Positions 16,186 through 24,551 of a DNA stretch of 64,000 nucleotides are shown here, piece by piece. The DNA is from G963676655 sp963676655 (GTDB taxonomy: Bacteria; Verrucomicrobiota; Lentisphaeria; Victivallales; Victivallaceae), in NCBI GenBank assembly GCA_963676655.2, contig CAXXKX010000002.1, positions 434,001 through 498,000 on the forward strand, read 5' to 3'. How positions within the stretch are numbered: the first letter of the stretch is position 1; each line of letters begins with the position of its first letter. Position numbers and translations under genes: made by a program. The notes beneath the pieces are model-generated. The model saw nothing but the letters and a program-made list of their open reading frames with translations, did not search any database and was not told the origin of the DNA.

Positions 16186-17109
16186 ATGCCAAAACCAAAT
16201 TGTTTTATTATCGGCGCGCCGAAGTGTGGTACAACTTCACTTTCTGCCTGGATGTCGGAACATCCCGAAGTATGTTTTTCTATGGTTAAAGAACCTCATT
16301 TTTTCTCCACTGACGTAGGAGTCGGATTCCGATTTGACGAAGATACCTATTATTCGTTTTTCCGCGAAGCTTCCGGCGATACCCCGGTTGTGATGGAAGG
16401 CTCGACCAAATATCTTTATTCCCGTGAGGCGGTACCGCGAATTGAACGAGAATTACCGGGCGGGAAATATATTGTGATGCTGCGTAATCCTGTCGACATG
16501 GCGCAAGCACTGCACTGGCAATACTATCGGAGCGGCTATATCGAGGATATCAGGGACTTTCAAGAAGCGTGGAAGGCGCAGGAACAACGCCGCCACGGAG
16601 CATTGATCCCACGTTTATGTCGCGCGCCTGACACGCTGCAATACCAGGAATACTGTATGTTGGGTAAACAGTTGCAACGTCTGTATCAGCACGTTCCACG
16701 CGAACGCGTTATGGTTATCCTGCTTGAAGAAATGAAACGCAATCCCAGGGAAATATGGTTGAAACTCCAATCATTTTTGGGGATTTCCGATGACGGCAGA
16801 ACCGACTTTCCGGTAATCAATGCGGCCGGCTCCGCGCAGTCGCGCTGGCGTAAAAAATTAAAATGGCGTTGTGTCTTCTTCTGGTTGGATTTTGTCAAAT
16901 TCGCTCATTTGTCATCCTTTGGCGTGCGGCTTTTCAATAAATATCAGCTAATAACCTGGAACAGACACGCCAGGCGGAAAAGTAAACCAGCCGTCAACCG
17001 TCCCGCGGTTTCGCCGGAAGTCAAACAGGAACTTATTGAAACTTTTCGCGACGATGTTAATTTGCTGGGCGACTTGATTGATCGTGATGTTTCCCACTGG
17101 CTGAAATAA
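16186..17109 (+). CDS. PAPS-dependent sulfotransferase, first
   Basis: 307 residues. The 5'-phosphosulfate loop is 'APKCGTTSL' (11-19), with 'KEPHFF' (Lys36-Glu37) following as in carbohydrate sulfotransferases. The 3'-phosphate site begins 'VMLRNPVDMA' (Arg100), but the Ser normally eight residues after the Arg is Ala108 here; the second sulfotransferase in this locus keeps it. Near the end, 'FRDDVNLLGDLIDRDVSHW' is the usual C-terminal helix of the family. The gene has a strong ribosome-binding site (GAGGGAG). It would transfer sulfate from PAPS to a sugar of the surface polymer; acceptor unknown, and the Ala could weaken PAPS binding. Confidence 0.88.
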   Translation: MPKPNCFIIGAPKCGTTSLSAWMSEHPEVCFSMVKEPHFFSTDVGVGFRFDEDTYYSFFREASGDTPVVMEGSTKYLYSREAVPRIERELPGGKYIVMLRNPVDMAQALHWQYYRSGYIEDIRDFQEAWKAQEQRRHGALIPRLCRAPDTLQYQEYCMLGKQLQRLYQHVPRERVMVILLEEMKRNPREIWLKLQSFLGISDDGRTDFPVINAAGSAQSRWRKKLKWRCVFFWLDFVKFAHLSSFGVRLFNKYQLITWNRHARRKSKPAVNRPAVSPEVKQELIETFRDDVNLLGDLIDRDVSHWLK

Positions 17110-17596
17110 TAATCAATTCCGGCTTGTTCCGCCGGAACAGGATGGGGCCGGCATAAATCGAAGTTTTCCATTGCTTGGGACTAGTGGGACTAATTGGACT
17201 GTTTAATTTTACCTTGAATCCCGACTGTGCCAAGTCTCGCAACTGTCCAGTTTTTCGAGTGTCCACACTCCATTATCTTCAGCCCGTTTTTTATGACCTT
17301 TATCGGATTTCTCCGCAATTAGATAAAGAAACTGAAAGCGTTATGGGGGCAAAGTCGGTGGGGCGGGAAGAAAAGGGACGCTTTTTTAGACGCGACTGTT
17401 GTCTTCCCCGGTTCCCGGGTTATGAGTCTCCAGTCTTTTGATAGTTCCATCGAAATGCCCCCGGATAAAAATGATTGTTGAGCTTGAAAAAAGATAGATT
17501 AATGCTCTATTATATGTTTGACTTTTTTAGTTGTGCTAAACAAGTATGTCGGAATAATGCTAATTATAATTTAGTTCAATTCAATAAAGAAACACT
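17110..17596. other. 487-bp spacer with short direct repeats
   Basis: No credible gene. A hairpin TTCCGGC/GCCGGAA (17117-17123 and 17131-17137) follows the sulfotransferase stop but lacks a T-run. Around 17176-17201 a TGGGACTA unit is repeated with one or two spacer bases, the third copy shortened. An 88-codon open frame (17175-17441) has a composition unlike neighbouring proteins and no ribosome-binding site, so I do not call it. A TATAAT at 17565-17570 lies just upstream of the next gene and may be its -10 element, without a clear -35. Confidence 0.5.
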
Positions 17597-19057
17597 ATGG
17601 AAACAATCAATCAGCAGGATATTATTAAGCGCATATCGGTAGACAGAAACGGCTTTGTTTTCTTTTGGAATAACAAAGTTTTACGGGCAATTTATCCGGC
17701 CCGGGAGCAGTATGTTCAGGAATTATTTGACTGTGGATTAATTGACGATTTGGTCCGGCACCGCTTGTTTCCCGCAACAACGCGAACCGAATATACCATT
17801 GACCAGAGTTCCATGGTCTTGGAGCATGAACGAATCTCTCCCGTTCTGGCACCTGAGAATTGGTCGTTTGAAATGCTGAAGGATGCTTGTTTGTGTCTTT
17901 TGAAAGTCAATGAAATTGCCTCTAAGTATGGGTATTCAACGATCGATGCCCACGGCTATAATATTTTATTCCATCATAATGAGCCGATGTTTGTGGATCT
18001 GGGGAGCTTCATCAAAAGTGAGACGGTCAAGCCGGGAAAACTGAAAGGTTGGCGGGCTTTGCGGGAGTTCGTTGATATGATGTATGTTCCGCTTAAACTT
18101 AAATCTAAAAATTGGAATTTTAAGCTGATCCAGGCCAAATACCTTGATTTTTTCCCAATGCTGAAGGCTTATACCAAGCATCCGGTATTAGTCAGGTGTG
18201 TTCCTAAACGTCTGTATGAGATGTTTGAAACCGGATTTTATTTGTATAAAATGATTTATCAAATTCCCGACGATATGATTATTGACCGGTTGAAATATAC
18301 CTCGTTCAGACGTTTTGTTTCGCGGGTCATATTGTTCGGGAAAAAAAAGAATCTTTTTGTGTTTGCGGCAGTTTCATTGCCGGCTTGGATCAGGAAAGTT
18401 AAACGTGTCAACAAAAAACGCTGTTCTTCAGTCTGGGGGGCGTATCACGACAATATGCAAGTCAGCGAGCGGCACCGAACGATTGCTAAACTGCTCGGGG
18501 AGCTGCCCGGTGCGGAATCATTATTTGAATTCGGCGGTAACGCCGGTTTCTTTTCCAGGGTGCTTGAAAAAGAAACGGAACTGAAAACTATTATTTGTTC
18601 TGACTATGACTCAAATGCCGTTGATAAAAACTATCTATCCCTGAAGCGGGACAAAGACTCTCGTGTCATAGTTGTGATGTTGGATTTCAGTTACAATCTT
18701 GAAAGTACTAAAATTGCGCCGGTGGCGGAACGTTTAAAAGCTGATATCGTATGTTGTCTGGCGTTGACCCATCACCTTTTTCTTACTCAAGCATTGCCTC
18801 CTGATTTCGTTTTTAACCGGCTTGCCTCTCACAGCAATAAATATGTCGCGGTTGAATTTATGCCATTGGGACTCTACGCCCCTAAATATAATAACAGTCT
18901 GACCTTGCCTGAATGGTACAATGAAGAATGGTTTGCCGCGGAATTCAAAAAAGTTTTCAAAATTATTTCAGTTACTCCGCTTGAAAAAAACCGGATTTTA
19001 TATATTGGTGAAAAATTACCGCTTTTTTCCGGGGAGGCGGATGGTAAAACGAGTTAA
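17597..19057 (+). CDS. Two-domain protein: kinase-like N-terminus plus SAM methyltransferase
   Basis: 486 residues. The C-terminal half is a class I methyltransferase: SAM loop 'LFEFGGNAGFFSRVL', then 'IICSDYD' for the ribose-binding acid, and 'ADIVCCLALTHHLFLTQ'. The N-terminal half carries 'STIDAHGYNILFHHNEPMFV' followed by 'DLGSF', which looks like the catalytic and metal loops of small-molecule kinases (H-G-x-N, D-x-G). The same two-part layout occurs in a group of uncharacterised methyltransferases distantly related to nodulation protein NoeA. Context suggests methylation, and possibly phosphorylation, of the glycan. Only a weak ribosome-binding site precedes the ATG. The kinase reading is an inference from motifs. 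Confidence 0.7.
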   Translation: METINQQDIIKRISVDRNGFVFFWNNKVLRAIYPAREQYVQELFDCGLIDDLVRHRLFPATTRTEYTIDQSSMVLEHERISPVLAPENWSFEMLKDACLCLLKVNEIASKYGYSTIDAHGYNILFHHNEPMFVDLGSFIKSETVKPGKLKGWRALREFVDMMYVPLKLKSKNWNFKLIQAKYLDFFPMLKAYTKHPVLVRCVPKRLYEMFETGFYLYKMIYQIPDDMIIDRLKYTSFRRFVSRVILFGKKKNLFVFAAVSLPAWIRKVKRVNKKRCSSVWGAYHDNMQVSERHRTIAKLLGELPGAESLFEFGGNAGFFSRVLEKETELKTIICSDYDSNAVDKNYLSLKRDKDSRVIVVMLDFSYNLESTKIAPVAERLKADIVCCLALTHHLFLTQALPPDFVFNRLASHSNKYVAVEFMPLGLYAPKYNNSLTLPEWYNEEWFAAEFKKVFKIISVTPLEKNRILYIGEKLPLFSGEADGKTS

Positions 19058-19112
19058 TCTGATAATCCCGATTGGCATTCTATTTTACCATACATGACAG
19101 GATGAAGGGGCA

Positions 19113-20024
19113 ATGACAGATTGGAATAACAAGTCTGAATTACGGGTTGATTTTTTTCTGGCCGGTGCGGCAAAGTGCGGCTCTTCTTCTCTGGCGGAAT
19201 ATCTGGCGCAGCATAAACAGATCTGCTTTGCTTATCCGAAGGAACCGGTATTTTTCGCGGACGAGGATTTTGAGTCGAAATACGCCTTTACCTGGGAGGA
19301 ATATAAAAAATGTTTCAAGCGGAAACCGGAACACCGGATAACCGGTGAAGGTTCAATCCTCTATATCTACTCCGATTCCGCTATCAAAAACATCCTGGAA
19401 TATAATCCGGATGCGAAATTTATCGTCATGCTGCGTAACCCAATCGACCAGGCTTATTCATATTTCCTGCAATTGCGGCACAGCGAGTACGAACGTGAAA
19501 AGGACTTTGTTGCCGCCTGGGAGCGTGCGCCGTTTCCCGGACGATCTTTGCTGAACTATCACTCAGTCGTCTCTACCGGTGAACAGTTGCAGCGGCTTCT
19601 GGCTCAGGTTCCGCGAGAGAAAGTACTGTTACTGACCCTGGAAGAACTCATTGCTGATTCGCGTGCGCTTTATCTTAAAGTTCTTGATTTCCTCGGCGTT
19701 GAAGATGACGGCAAAAACGAATTTGAAGTGGTCAATCAGGCGGGGACGCATCGCAACTTCCTGATGAAATTCATCTTCATGACCGTGACTCGAAACCGGT
19801 TCTTATATCAACTGGCGGTAAATACCGTCAGGGTTCTCGGGATATCCGCTGACTCTGTCAATCGTTTACACAAAGGCAAAAAGACCCCGAAAGTAAAGCT
19901 GGCGCCGGAGCTGCGGCAGCGCATGGCCGGCGAACTCAAGGGGCAGGTCGCGATCATTTCAGATATCCTGCAGCGGGACATGACTGAAGTCTGGACTGAC
20001 TTCAAAGATCCTGAGGTTGACTGA
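19113..20024 (+). CDS. PAPS-dependent sulfotransferase, second
   Basis: 303 residues, a paralogue of the sulfotransferase at 16186. The 5'-phosphosulfate loop is 'AAKCGSSSL' (19-27), 'KEPVFFADED' follows, and the 3'-phosphate site is intact: 'VMLRNPIDQAYSYF' with both Arg and the Ser eight residues later. The acceptor half ('GEQLQRLLAQVPREKVLLLT', 'LKVLDFLGVEDDGK') aligns with the first copy. Two distinct copies in one locus suggest two acceptor positions, or an active and a weakened enzyme. It is preceded by AAGGGG at a suitable distance. Confidence 0.9.
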   Translation: MTDWNNKSELRVDFFLAGAAKCGSSSLAEYLAQHKQICFAYPKEPVFFADEDFESKYAFTWEEYKKCFKRKPEHRITGEGSILYIYSDSAIKNILEYNPDAKFIVMLRNPIDQAYSYFLQLRHSEYEREKDFVAAWERAPFPGRSLLNYHSVVSTGEQLQRLLAQVPREKVLLLTLEELIADSRALYLKVLDFLGVEDDGKNEFEVVNQAGTHRNFLMKFIFMTVTRNRFLYQLAVNTVRVLGISADSVNRLHKGKKTPKVKLAPELRQRMAGELKGQVAIISDILQRDMTEVWTDFKDPEVD

Positions 20025-20522
20025 GCTCAACCTTATTTCCTGCCTGTTTGGGCTGTCCTGTTTTATCCGGCAATCCTTTGTTCCGCATTCCGGTTTGACA
20101 ATTTGAATTTTAATCCGTATGACGGATGGCGATAGCCCGCTTCATACTGGCGCTCTGCGTTTTGGAAGCGGCATAACCAATGCCGGGTTTAATTCCCCGA
20201 TCCTCTGGGGCGTTCCGCTCGAGTAAATTTTCGGCCCTCCCGCCAGGCCGTTGAAGTTCTAGCGTAATACTCTGATGCTCTGCGTCGAAGATAGCCTGAA
20301 CGGCAGAAAATTTTTATTTATCTTTTCAGGAAAAGCACATATCCTGGAATCCCTCTCCCCGGCGCTATTTCAGCCCGGAATAAATTTTTTGTAATTACCT
20401 TAATCCATGTTATAGTAGAAATAGAAGACAGTTTTCAGTTGTTTATTTTCGATTATTACATCATCATATTCCACTGACTGTTTCATTGTCGAAATCTTGT
20501 GAATAAACAACTGAAAGGGTTC
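20025..20522. other. 498-bp spacer with orphan promoter-like site and GC-rich hairpins
   Basis: No protein gene fits here. TTGACA (20095-20100) is followed after 17 bases by TATGAC (20118-20123). A GC-rich stretch then holds stem-loops: GCCCGCTTC/GAAGCGGC (20135-20143 with 20165-20172, one bulge) and CGGCC/GGCCG (20232-20236 with 20246-20250). The DNA becomes AT-rich again after about 20385. A small RNA is possible; a decayed mobile remnant is the alternative. I cannot match it to a known RNA family. Confidence 0.4.
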
Positions 20523-21329
20523 ATGCTAAAAAAAGAAATAACATCTGCATATGATTTTAAATCCTATCGTATGTTGTCGGAGGACAATATTATACTGGTT
20601 TACCAAATGGGAAAAGTTGGTTCCAACACTATCAGGTGGAGCTTAAAGAAGGCCGGTTTAAAAGTTTCGCACATTCACAGTCTTTATCTGAATCGCGGCT
20701 ATGAATTTTATAAAAACTTCTTATTGTCCCAAGTTAATTATCCCGCAACCAAAAAGATTCTCTATTCATTCTTCTATCAATGGCAGCGTCTTAAACTGCG
20801 TCGGCGCAAAAAACTCAAAATAATTACGCTTGTCCGGGAGCCTGTCAGTGTTAATATTTCATCATTTTTCCAAAATCTATCGTATTTTGCTTACGAATAT
20901 GAACACAAAGCGGCAAGCTCTCTTTATGAAGCCTTTTTTGATAAATGCAATCATGATTATGTGCTTGACTGGTTTGATAAGGAGTTTTTACCGACGACTG
21001 GTTTGGATATCTATCAATATGACTTTGACAAGGATGCCGGGTATTCAATTATTAAGGAAAAGAAGGTTGAATGTCTGGTAATTAAGCTGGAAAAGCTTGA
21101 TGAACTTGAAGGTGCTATTGCGGAATTTGTCGGGGTTAGAGATTTCAAGCTGGTAAGACATAATGTCTCGGCGCATAAATGGTTTAATCCGGTTTACCGG
21201 GAATTCAAGAGAAACGTCATGTTCAGTTTGGAGTTCATTGAGCGGATTTATTCCAGTAGACTGGTACAACATTTTTACAGCGAAGATGAGATCAATGAAT
21301 TCATGGACAAATATTTGAAATCCGGGTAA
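20523..21329 (+). CDS. Sulfotransferase-fold protein of the NKWYS/capsular type
   Basis: 268 residues. 'ILVYQMGKVGSNTIRWSLKK' has the 5'-phosphosulfate loop shape, and 'KIITLVREPVSVNISSFFQN' the 3'-phosphate site with Arg and Ser. The late block 'HNVSAHKWFNPVYREFKRN' resembles the motif that names the NKWYS family of putative capsule-synthesis proteins. I place the start at ATG 20523, preceded by GAAAGGG; a GTG at 20499 in the same frame lacks a ribosome-binding site. It is the third sulfotransferase-like gene of the locus and reaches an unknown acceptor. Codon usage looks A/T-richer than neighbours, hinting at a separate origin. Confidence 0.72.
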   Translation: MLKKEITSAYDFKSYRMLSEDNIILVYQMGKVGSNTIRWSLKKAGLKVSHIHSLYLNRGYEFYKNFLLSQVNYPATKKILYSFFYQWQRLKLRRRKKLKIITLVREPVSVNISSFFQNLSYFAYEYEHKAASSLYEAFFDKCNHDYVLDWFDKEFLPTTGLDIYQYDFDKDAGYSIIKEKKVECLVIKLEKLDELEGAIAEFVGVRDFKLVRHNVSAHKWFNPVYREFKRNVMFSLEFIERIYSSRLVQHFYSEDEINEFMDKYLKSG

Positions 21330-21331
21330 TC

Positions 21332-21417
21332 TCGGATAATTTGATATTTGCCGCTTCAAAACAGCTTCTCCGACTTGTTTAAAATAGCTGAAATCCATGG
21401 TGTTCGGATAATTTGAT
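21332..21417. repeat. Pair of 14-bp direct repeats in a convergent gap
   Basis: TCGGATAATTTGAT occurs at 21332-21345 and again at 21404-21417, the second copy touching the stop codon of the SGNH gene. The two flank the gap between converging genes. No inverted repeat with a T-run is apparent, so this is not a simple terminator. Confidence 0.6.
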
Positions 21418-23012
21418 CAGTTCTGGTTTTCCTTGTACATCAGCTTGATATAATGGCCGCCGCTTCCCGCGTGGGATTTTATCATTATGTTGTTATCGCC
21501 TTTTTGCAGATTGGCCGTGAACCAGACCGGATTTCCCGGATTCCCGTGAGATTTATTCAGTGTCAGGACCAGCTTGTCGTTGACGTATACTTTAGCCCAG
21601 TAATCGACCTGGAGCCCGAATATCTGTTTTCTGTTCCTTGAACTGTTAAAGACCGTTTTTGCGTAGCAAACGCCACGGTCTTTATTGCCGGTGAGTTTTG
21701 CATAATCTATCTCGTCTTTATTTCCGGTGATTTTATGCCAGGCTTTTGGGGCGTATTTAATGTTGAGTTCCAGCATTGCCAGCTTATCAGGGCAGGGGGT
21801 ATCGGTTTTTCCGAATGGCCCGGCCCATTGCCATTTTTTCGCGGGGATGGCAATGAAACTCATTGTCTCCAGGATTTTTGCGGTATATTCGCCCTGTGGA
21901 ATGAGCTTGGTTGATGGATTTTCAATGCCGCCAAGCAGCAGGTAACCGAGTTTTACGCCTTTGCCGTAGGTTCCTTTCTTCGGGACCGCGATATGCAACT
22001 GGTGTTCCCCCGGTTCAAGATTGATTCCGAACATCTTGTAGGTATAGCCGCCGCGGTGATTACAGGGAATGAAATCGGCTTTTATCCCGTCAAGACTGAT
22101 ATACATGGATCCGTATTCTTTACTCAACGGAAACAGCAAGCCTACTGTTTCCGCCCGGAACGGGATGCTCATCGACACGCCCGGCCCGGTTGACGCAGTG
22201 GCTCCGAGGAAAAAGCGATCCCACCAGTAAGGAAGGGATGAGTCCTCTTTCCAGCCGGGTGCCAAGGCTATTTTAGCCATTGTTCCATCAAGGATCAATT
22301 TGCGTTTTGAGCGCTGACAGGGCAGGGTGTATTGCGAAATGGTTTCTTTTTGTGTTGGAATATATTTTTCCAGTTCTTTGGTGATGGCTTCGGCATAAAG
22401 TTGATGTCCCGCCCGGTTGGGATGAACATTATCGCCGAAGATGTCCTGCCATTTTTTCTTGTTCTTTTTCAGATATTTTTCACATACCGCCTGCAGGTCA
22501 ACGCTTGCGAACCCGTAGTATTTTGCAATAGCGGCGTGACGTTTGATGTTGCCGCCCTTCCGGCTGGCCGCGAGGAGAAACACGATCGCCGGCGGTTTAT
22601 TGAGCTTTTTCAAACGATGAATAATACTTTCAAGGGTCCAGGTTACCGACTCGTCGCTTGCGCCGCTGTCATTGACCGCATATTCGATCAATACCAGATC
22701 AGGCTGACAGGCAATAACGTCACGTTCCAGCCTGAACATGCCGAGCATGCTGCCGGTTGCGCTCATGCCGGCATTGTGCATGGCTACTTGAGAGTTTGGA
22801 AACGTTTTTCTCAACCAGGGGCCAATCCAGCCTTTGCCGGCCTGGGTTATTGAACCGCCAAGCGCGACGCAACGTAAAGGCTGCCCTTTTTGGGCGTTAC
22901 GGAATACTGCTTTCAGGTCGTTCCCGGTTGTTTGAGGTTGTTCTTTGAAATGCGCGCAACCTGAGAAAAGCACCGCCAGACTGATTGTTAGAACGCTATA
23001 GAGACACTTCAT
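21417..23012 (-). CDS. SGNH/GDSL hydrolase lipoprotein
   Basis: 531 residues. A lipoprotein signal ends in 'LFSGC' (Cys19), so the protein is tethered to a membrane on the periplasmic or outer side. The SGNH domain (about 45-215) has 'ALGGSIT' with nucleophile Ser54, 'YAVND' (Asn114) and 'DNVHPNRAGH' with Asp194 and His197, a complete esterase set. The remaining 300 residues form a beta-rich region ending in a sugar-binding-like module ('NNIMIKSHAGSGGHYIKL'). Probably removes acyl groups from a polysaccharide. Its start overlaps the end of the CBM9-like gene by 4 bases, so it is the last gene of a four-gene glycan operon. Confidence 0.88.
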   Translation of the reverse strand: MKCLYSVLTISLAVLFSGCAHFKEQPQTTGNDLKAVFRNAQKGQPLRCVALGGSITQAGKGWIGPWLRKTFPNSQVAMHNAGMSATGSMLGMFRLERDVIACQPDLVLIEYAVNDSGASDESVTWTLESIIHRLKKLNKPPAIVFLLAASRKGGNIKRHAAIAKYYGFASVDLQAVCEKYLKKNKKKWQDIFGDNVHPNRAGHQLYAEAITKELEKYIPTQKETISQYTLPCQRSKRKLILDGTMAKIALAPGWKEDSSLPYWWDRFFLGATASTGPGVSMSIPFRAETVGLLFPLSKEYGSMYISLDGIKADFIPCNHRGGYTYKMFGINLEPGEHQLHIAVPKKGTYGKGVKLGYLLLGGIENPSTKLIPQGEYTAKILETMSFIAIPAKKWQWAGPFGKTDTPCPDKLAMLELNIKYAPKAWHKITGNKDEIDYAKLTGNKDRGVCYAKTVFNSSRNRKQIFGLQVDYWAKVYVNDKLVLTLNKSHGNPGNPVWFTANLQKGDNNIMIKSHAGSGGHYIKLMYKENQN

Positions 23013-23752
23013 TTGCTGAATTCAAGATAGGTGTAGGTCGGCATCCAGTGAAAATGCGGTCGGTCAAATTTGGGTTCACCCGATTGACTGAGTTCTTTGC
23101 CTTCGAGCCAGCGGGAATAATTGTAGCGGGCCACCAGGGCGCGCCAAACGGTTTTGTTGTTAACCTTTGCACCTTGAGCAACCAGATATTTGACCGGGAT
23201 CGCAAGTTCCGCGGTCCAGTACTGATCTTTGTCTTTCCAGTTGTTCAAGGTTCCTTTAACCTGAGCTTTGCCGATCAGCGGCATATTGAAATCAATGCAG
23301 CTTGGCAGTTTACGACCGCCGCTCGGGAAAAACATGGTGGTATGTCTGTTGTTCGGGGTACAGTACATTTCCCAGTAAAACGGCTGATCCATCGGTTTCA
23401 GGAATACTTCCAGAACATCGCCGGAACCGTAATGGTGCTGTTCGTCCTGGTCGTTTTCCTGGACGATATCGCTGTCAATGAGTTTTGCTCCGACGTAAAT
23501 ATAATCTTTATTCCAGAGAATCTTGTACCAGCCGGGTTCTTTGGCGGTACAGGTAGGTGCGGGAAGCAGCGGATACTGTTTCGCGGTTTTCCAGGCCGGG
23601 TCGGACAGACTGCCGTCAACTTTGATGTTTTTGGGCGTATATTTTGCTACAACGGTAAGGTTCTCACGACCTTTTTCGTATGAATTGCAACCCGCAGTCA
23701 ACAGGACGGCGGCGGCGATGCCGGTTATTTGCAGAATGGTTTGTTTCAACAT
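23009..23752 (-). CDS. CBM9-like carbohydrate-binding lipoprotein, first
   Basis: 247 residues with lipobox 'LLTAGC' (Cys22). The mature part is a family-9 carbohydrate-binding-like domain: 'NIKVDGSLSDPAWKTAKQYP' starts it, 'YIYVGAKLIDSDI' and 'GDVLEVFLKP' are the usual strand motifs, and 'QYWTAELAIPVKYL' closes it. Such stand-alone domains bind reducing-end sugars or simply occur beside glycan-degrading enzymes. Co-transcribed with the SGNH hydrolase (4-base overlap) and 19 bp after a paralogue. Substrate unknown. Confidence 0.82.
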   Translation of the reverse strand: MLKQTILQITGIAAAVLLTAGCNSYEKGRENLTVVAKYTPKNIKVDGSLSDPAWKTAKQYPLLPAPTCTAKEPGWYKILWNKDYIYVGAKLIDSDIVQENDQDEQHHYGSGDVLEVFLKPMDQPFYWEMYCTPNNRHTTMFFPSGGRKLPSCIDFNMPLIGKAQVKGTLNNWKDKDQYWTAELAIPVKYLVAQGAKVNNKTVWRALVARYNYSRWLEGKELSQSGEPKFDRPHFHWMPTYTYLEFSK

Positions 23753-23771
23753 AATTTATCCTCCCGATTGA

Positions 23772-24521
23772 TTATTTGGTGAATTTCAGTTTAGCCCAGG
23801 ATTTATCTTTCAAGATATATTGTACTTTATCATCATGCTTCTGGCTGATAGAGGTTTCAGCGTCTGAAAGATAGACAGAGTAATTGCGCCGGTAAGCCAG
23901 CACATTCCAGACGGTTCCCGGTTTGATTGTCCCGCCGTATTTTTCCATGTCTTTAAGAGGAATTGCAATTTCGACATTCCAGAATTTGTCTTTGTCTTTA
24001 TAGTTGTTGACCGTACCCTTGTCCAATACTTTGAACTTAATCGGAATTTTGCATTCTGCAGCGGTGGCGGTGCTTGGCAGTTTATAATGGCCGGGACCGG
24101 GAATGAAATGAATAGCTTTATGTTCTTTCGGTCCAAAAGTGAATGACCACATGACCGTTGATTTGCCGGGACGGATAAATAACTGAAAGAAGTCACCGGC
24201 CGTAACGGATTTGGGGTCGTCTTTCTTGGCTTCAGTCACGATATCTGAATCCACCAGATGGGCAAAACAGTACAAATATTGTTTATCCCAGCGAAACTTG
24301 ATGTAAGTTTTTTCGGTTATCTCTGTAGTTGGAGCCGCAAACAACCTCTGAGACGGAACAGTCCATTGGTGTTGGGTTTTTCCGTCAATTTTAACCGGCT
24401 TGTCGATATACCTGGCATTATAGGATACTTTCGGGTTGTAAAGCCCGAACGGGCATTGACAACCTGCGGTCAAAACAGCAAGGCTCAGGCCGGCCAGGAT
24501 GCTTTTGGTAATTTGTTTCAT
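23772..24521 (-). CDS. CBM9-like carbohydrate-binding lipoprotein, second
   Basis: 249 residues, paralogous to the neighbouring gene: lipobox 'VLTAGC' (Cys21), 'PVKIDGKTQHQWTVPSQRLF', 'YLYCFAHLVDSDIV', 'GDFFQLFIRPG' and 'KFWNVEIAIPLKDM' fall at matching places. The two share the plan but are clearly diverged, which argues for different ligands rather than a recent duplication. The short 30-bp gap to the upstream oxidoreductase gene holds GGAATTG as a probable ribosome-binding site. Confidence 0.8.
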   Translation of the reverse strand: MKQITKSILAGLSLAVLTAGCQCPFGLYNPKVSYNARYIDKPVKIDGKTQHQWTVPSQRLFAAPTTEITEKTYIKFRWDKQYLYCFAHLVDSDIVTEAKKDDPKSVTAGDFFQLFIRPGKSTVMWSFTFGPKEHKAIHFIPGPGHYKLPSTATAAECKIPIKFKVLDKGTVNNYKDKDKFWNVEIAIPLKDMEKYGGTIKPGTVWNVLAYRRNYSVYLSDAETSISQKHDDKVQYILKDKSWAKLKFTK

Positions 24522-24551
24522 CTTCCAATTCCTTTCAATATGATTAAAATA

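Noticed and set aside
17175..17441. 88-codon open frame in the spacer after the first sulfotransferase
   Set aside because: Begins inside simple repeats, has no ribosome-binding site and a composition unlike the surrounding proteins; more likely chance.
15955..20146. Eleven-base match CCCGCTTCATA in two spacers (near 15955 and 20136)
   Set aside because: Too short and without flanking similarity; expected by chance at this length scale.
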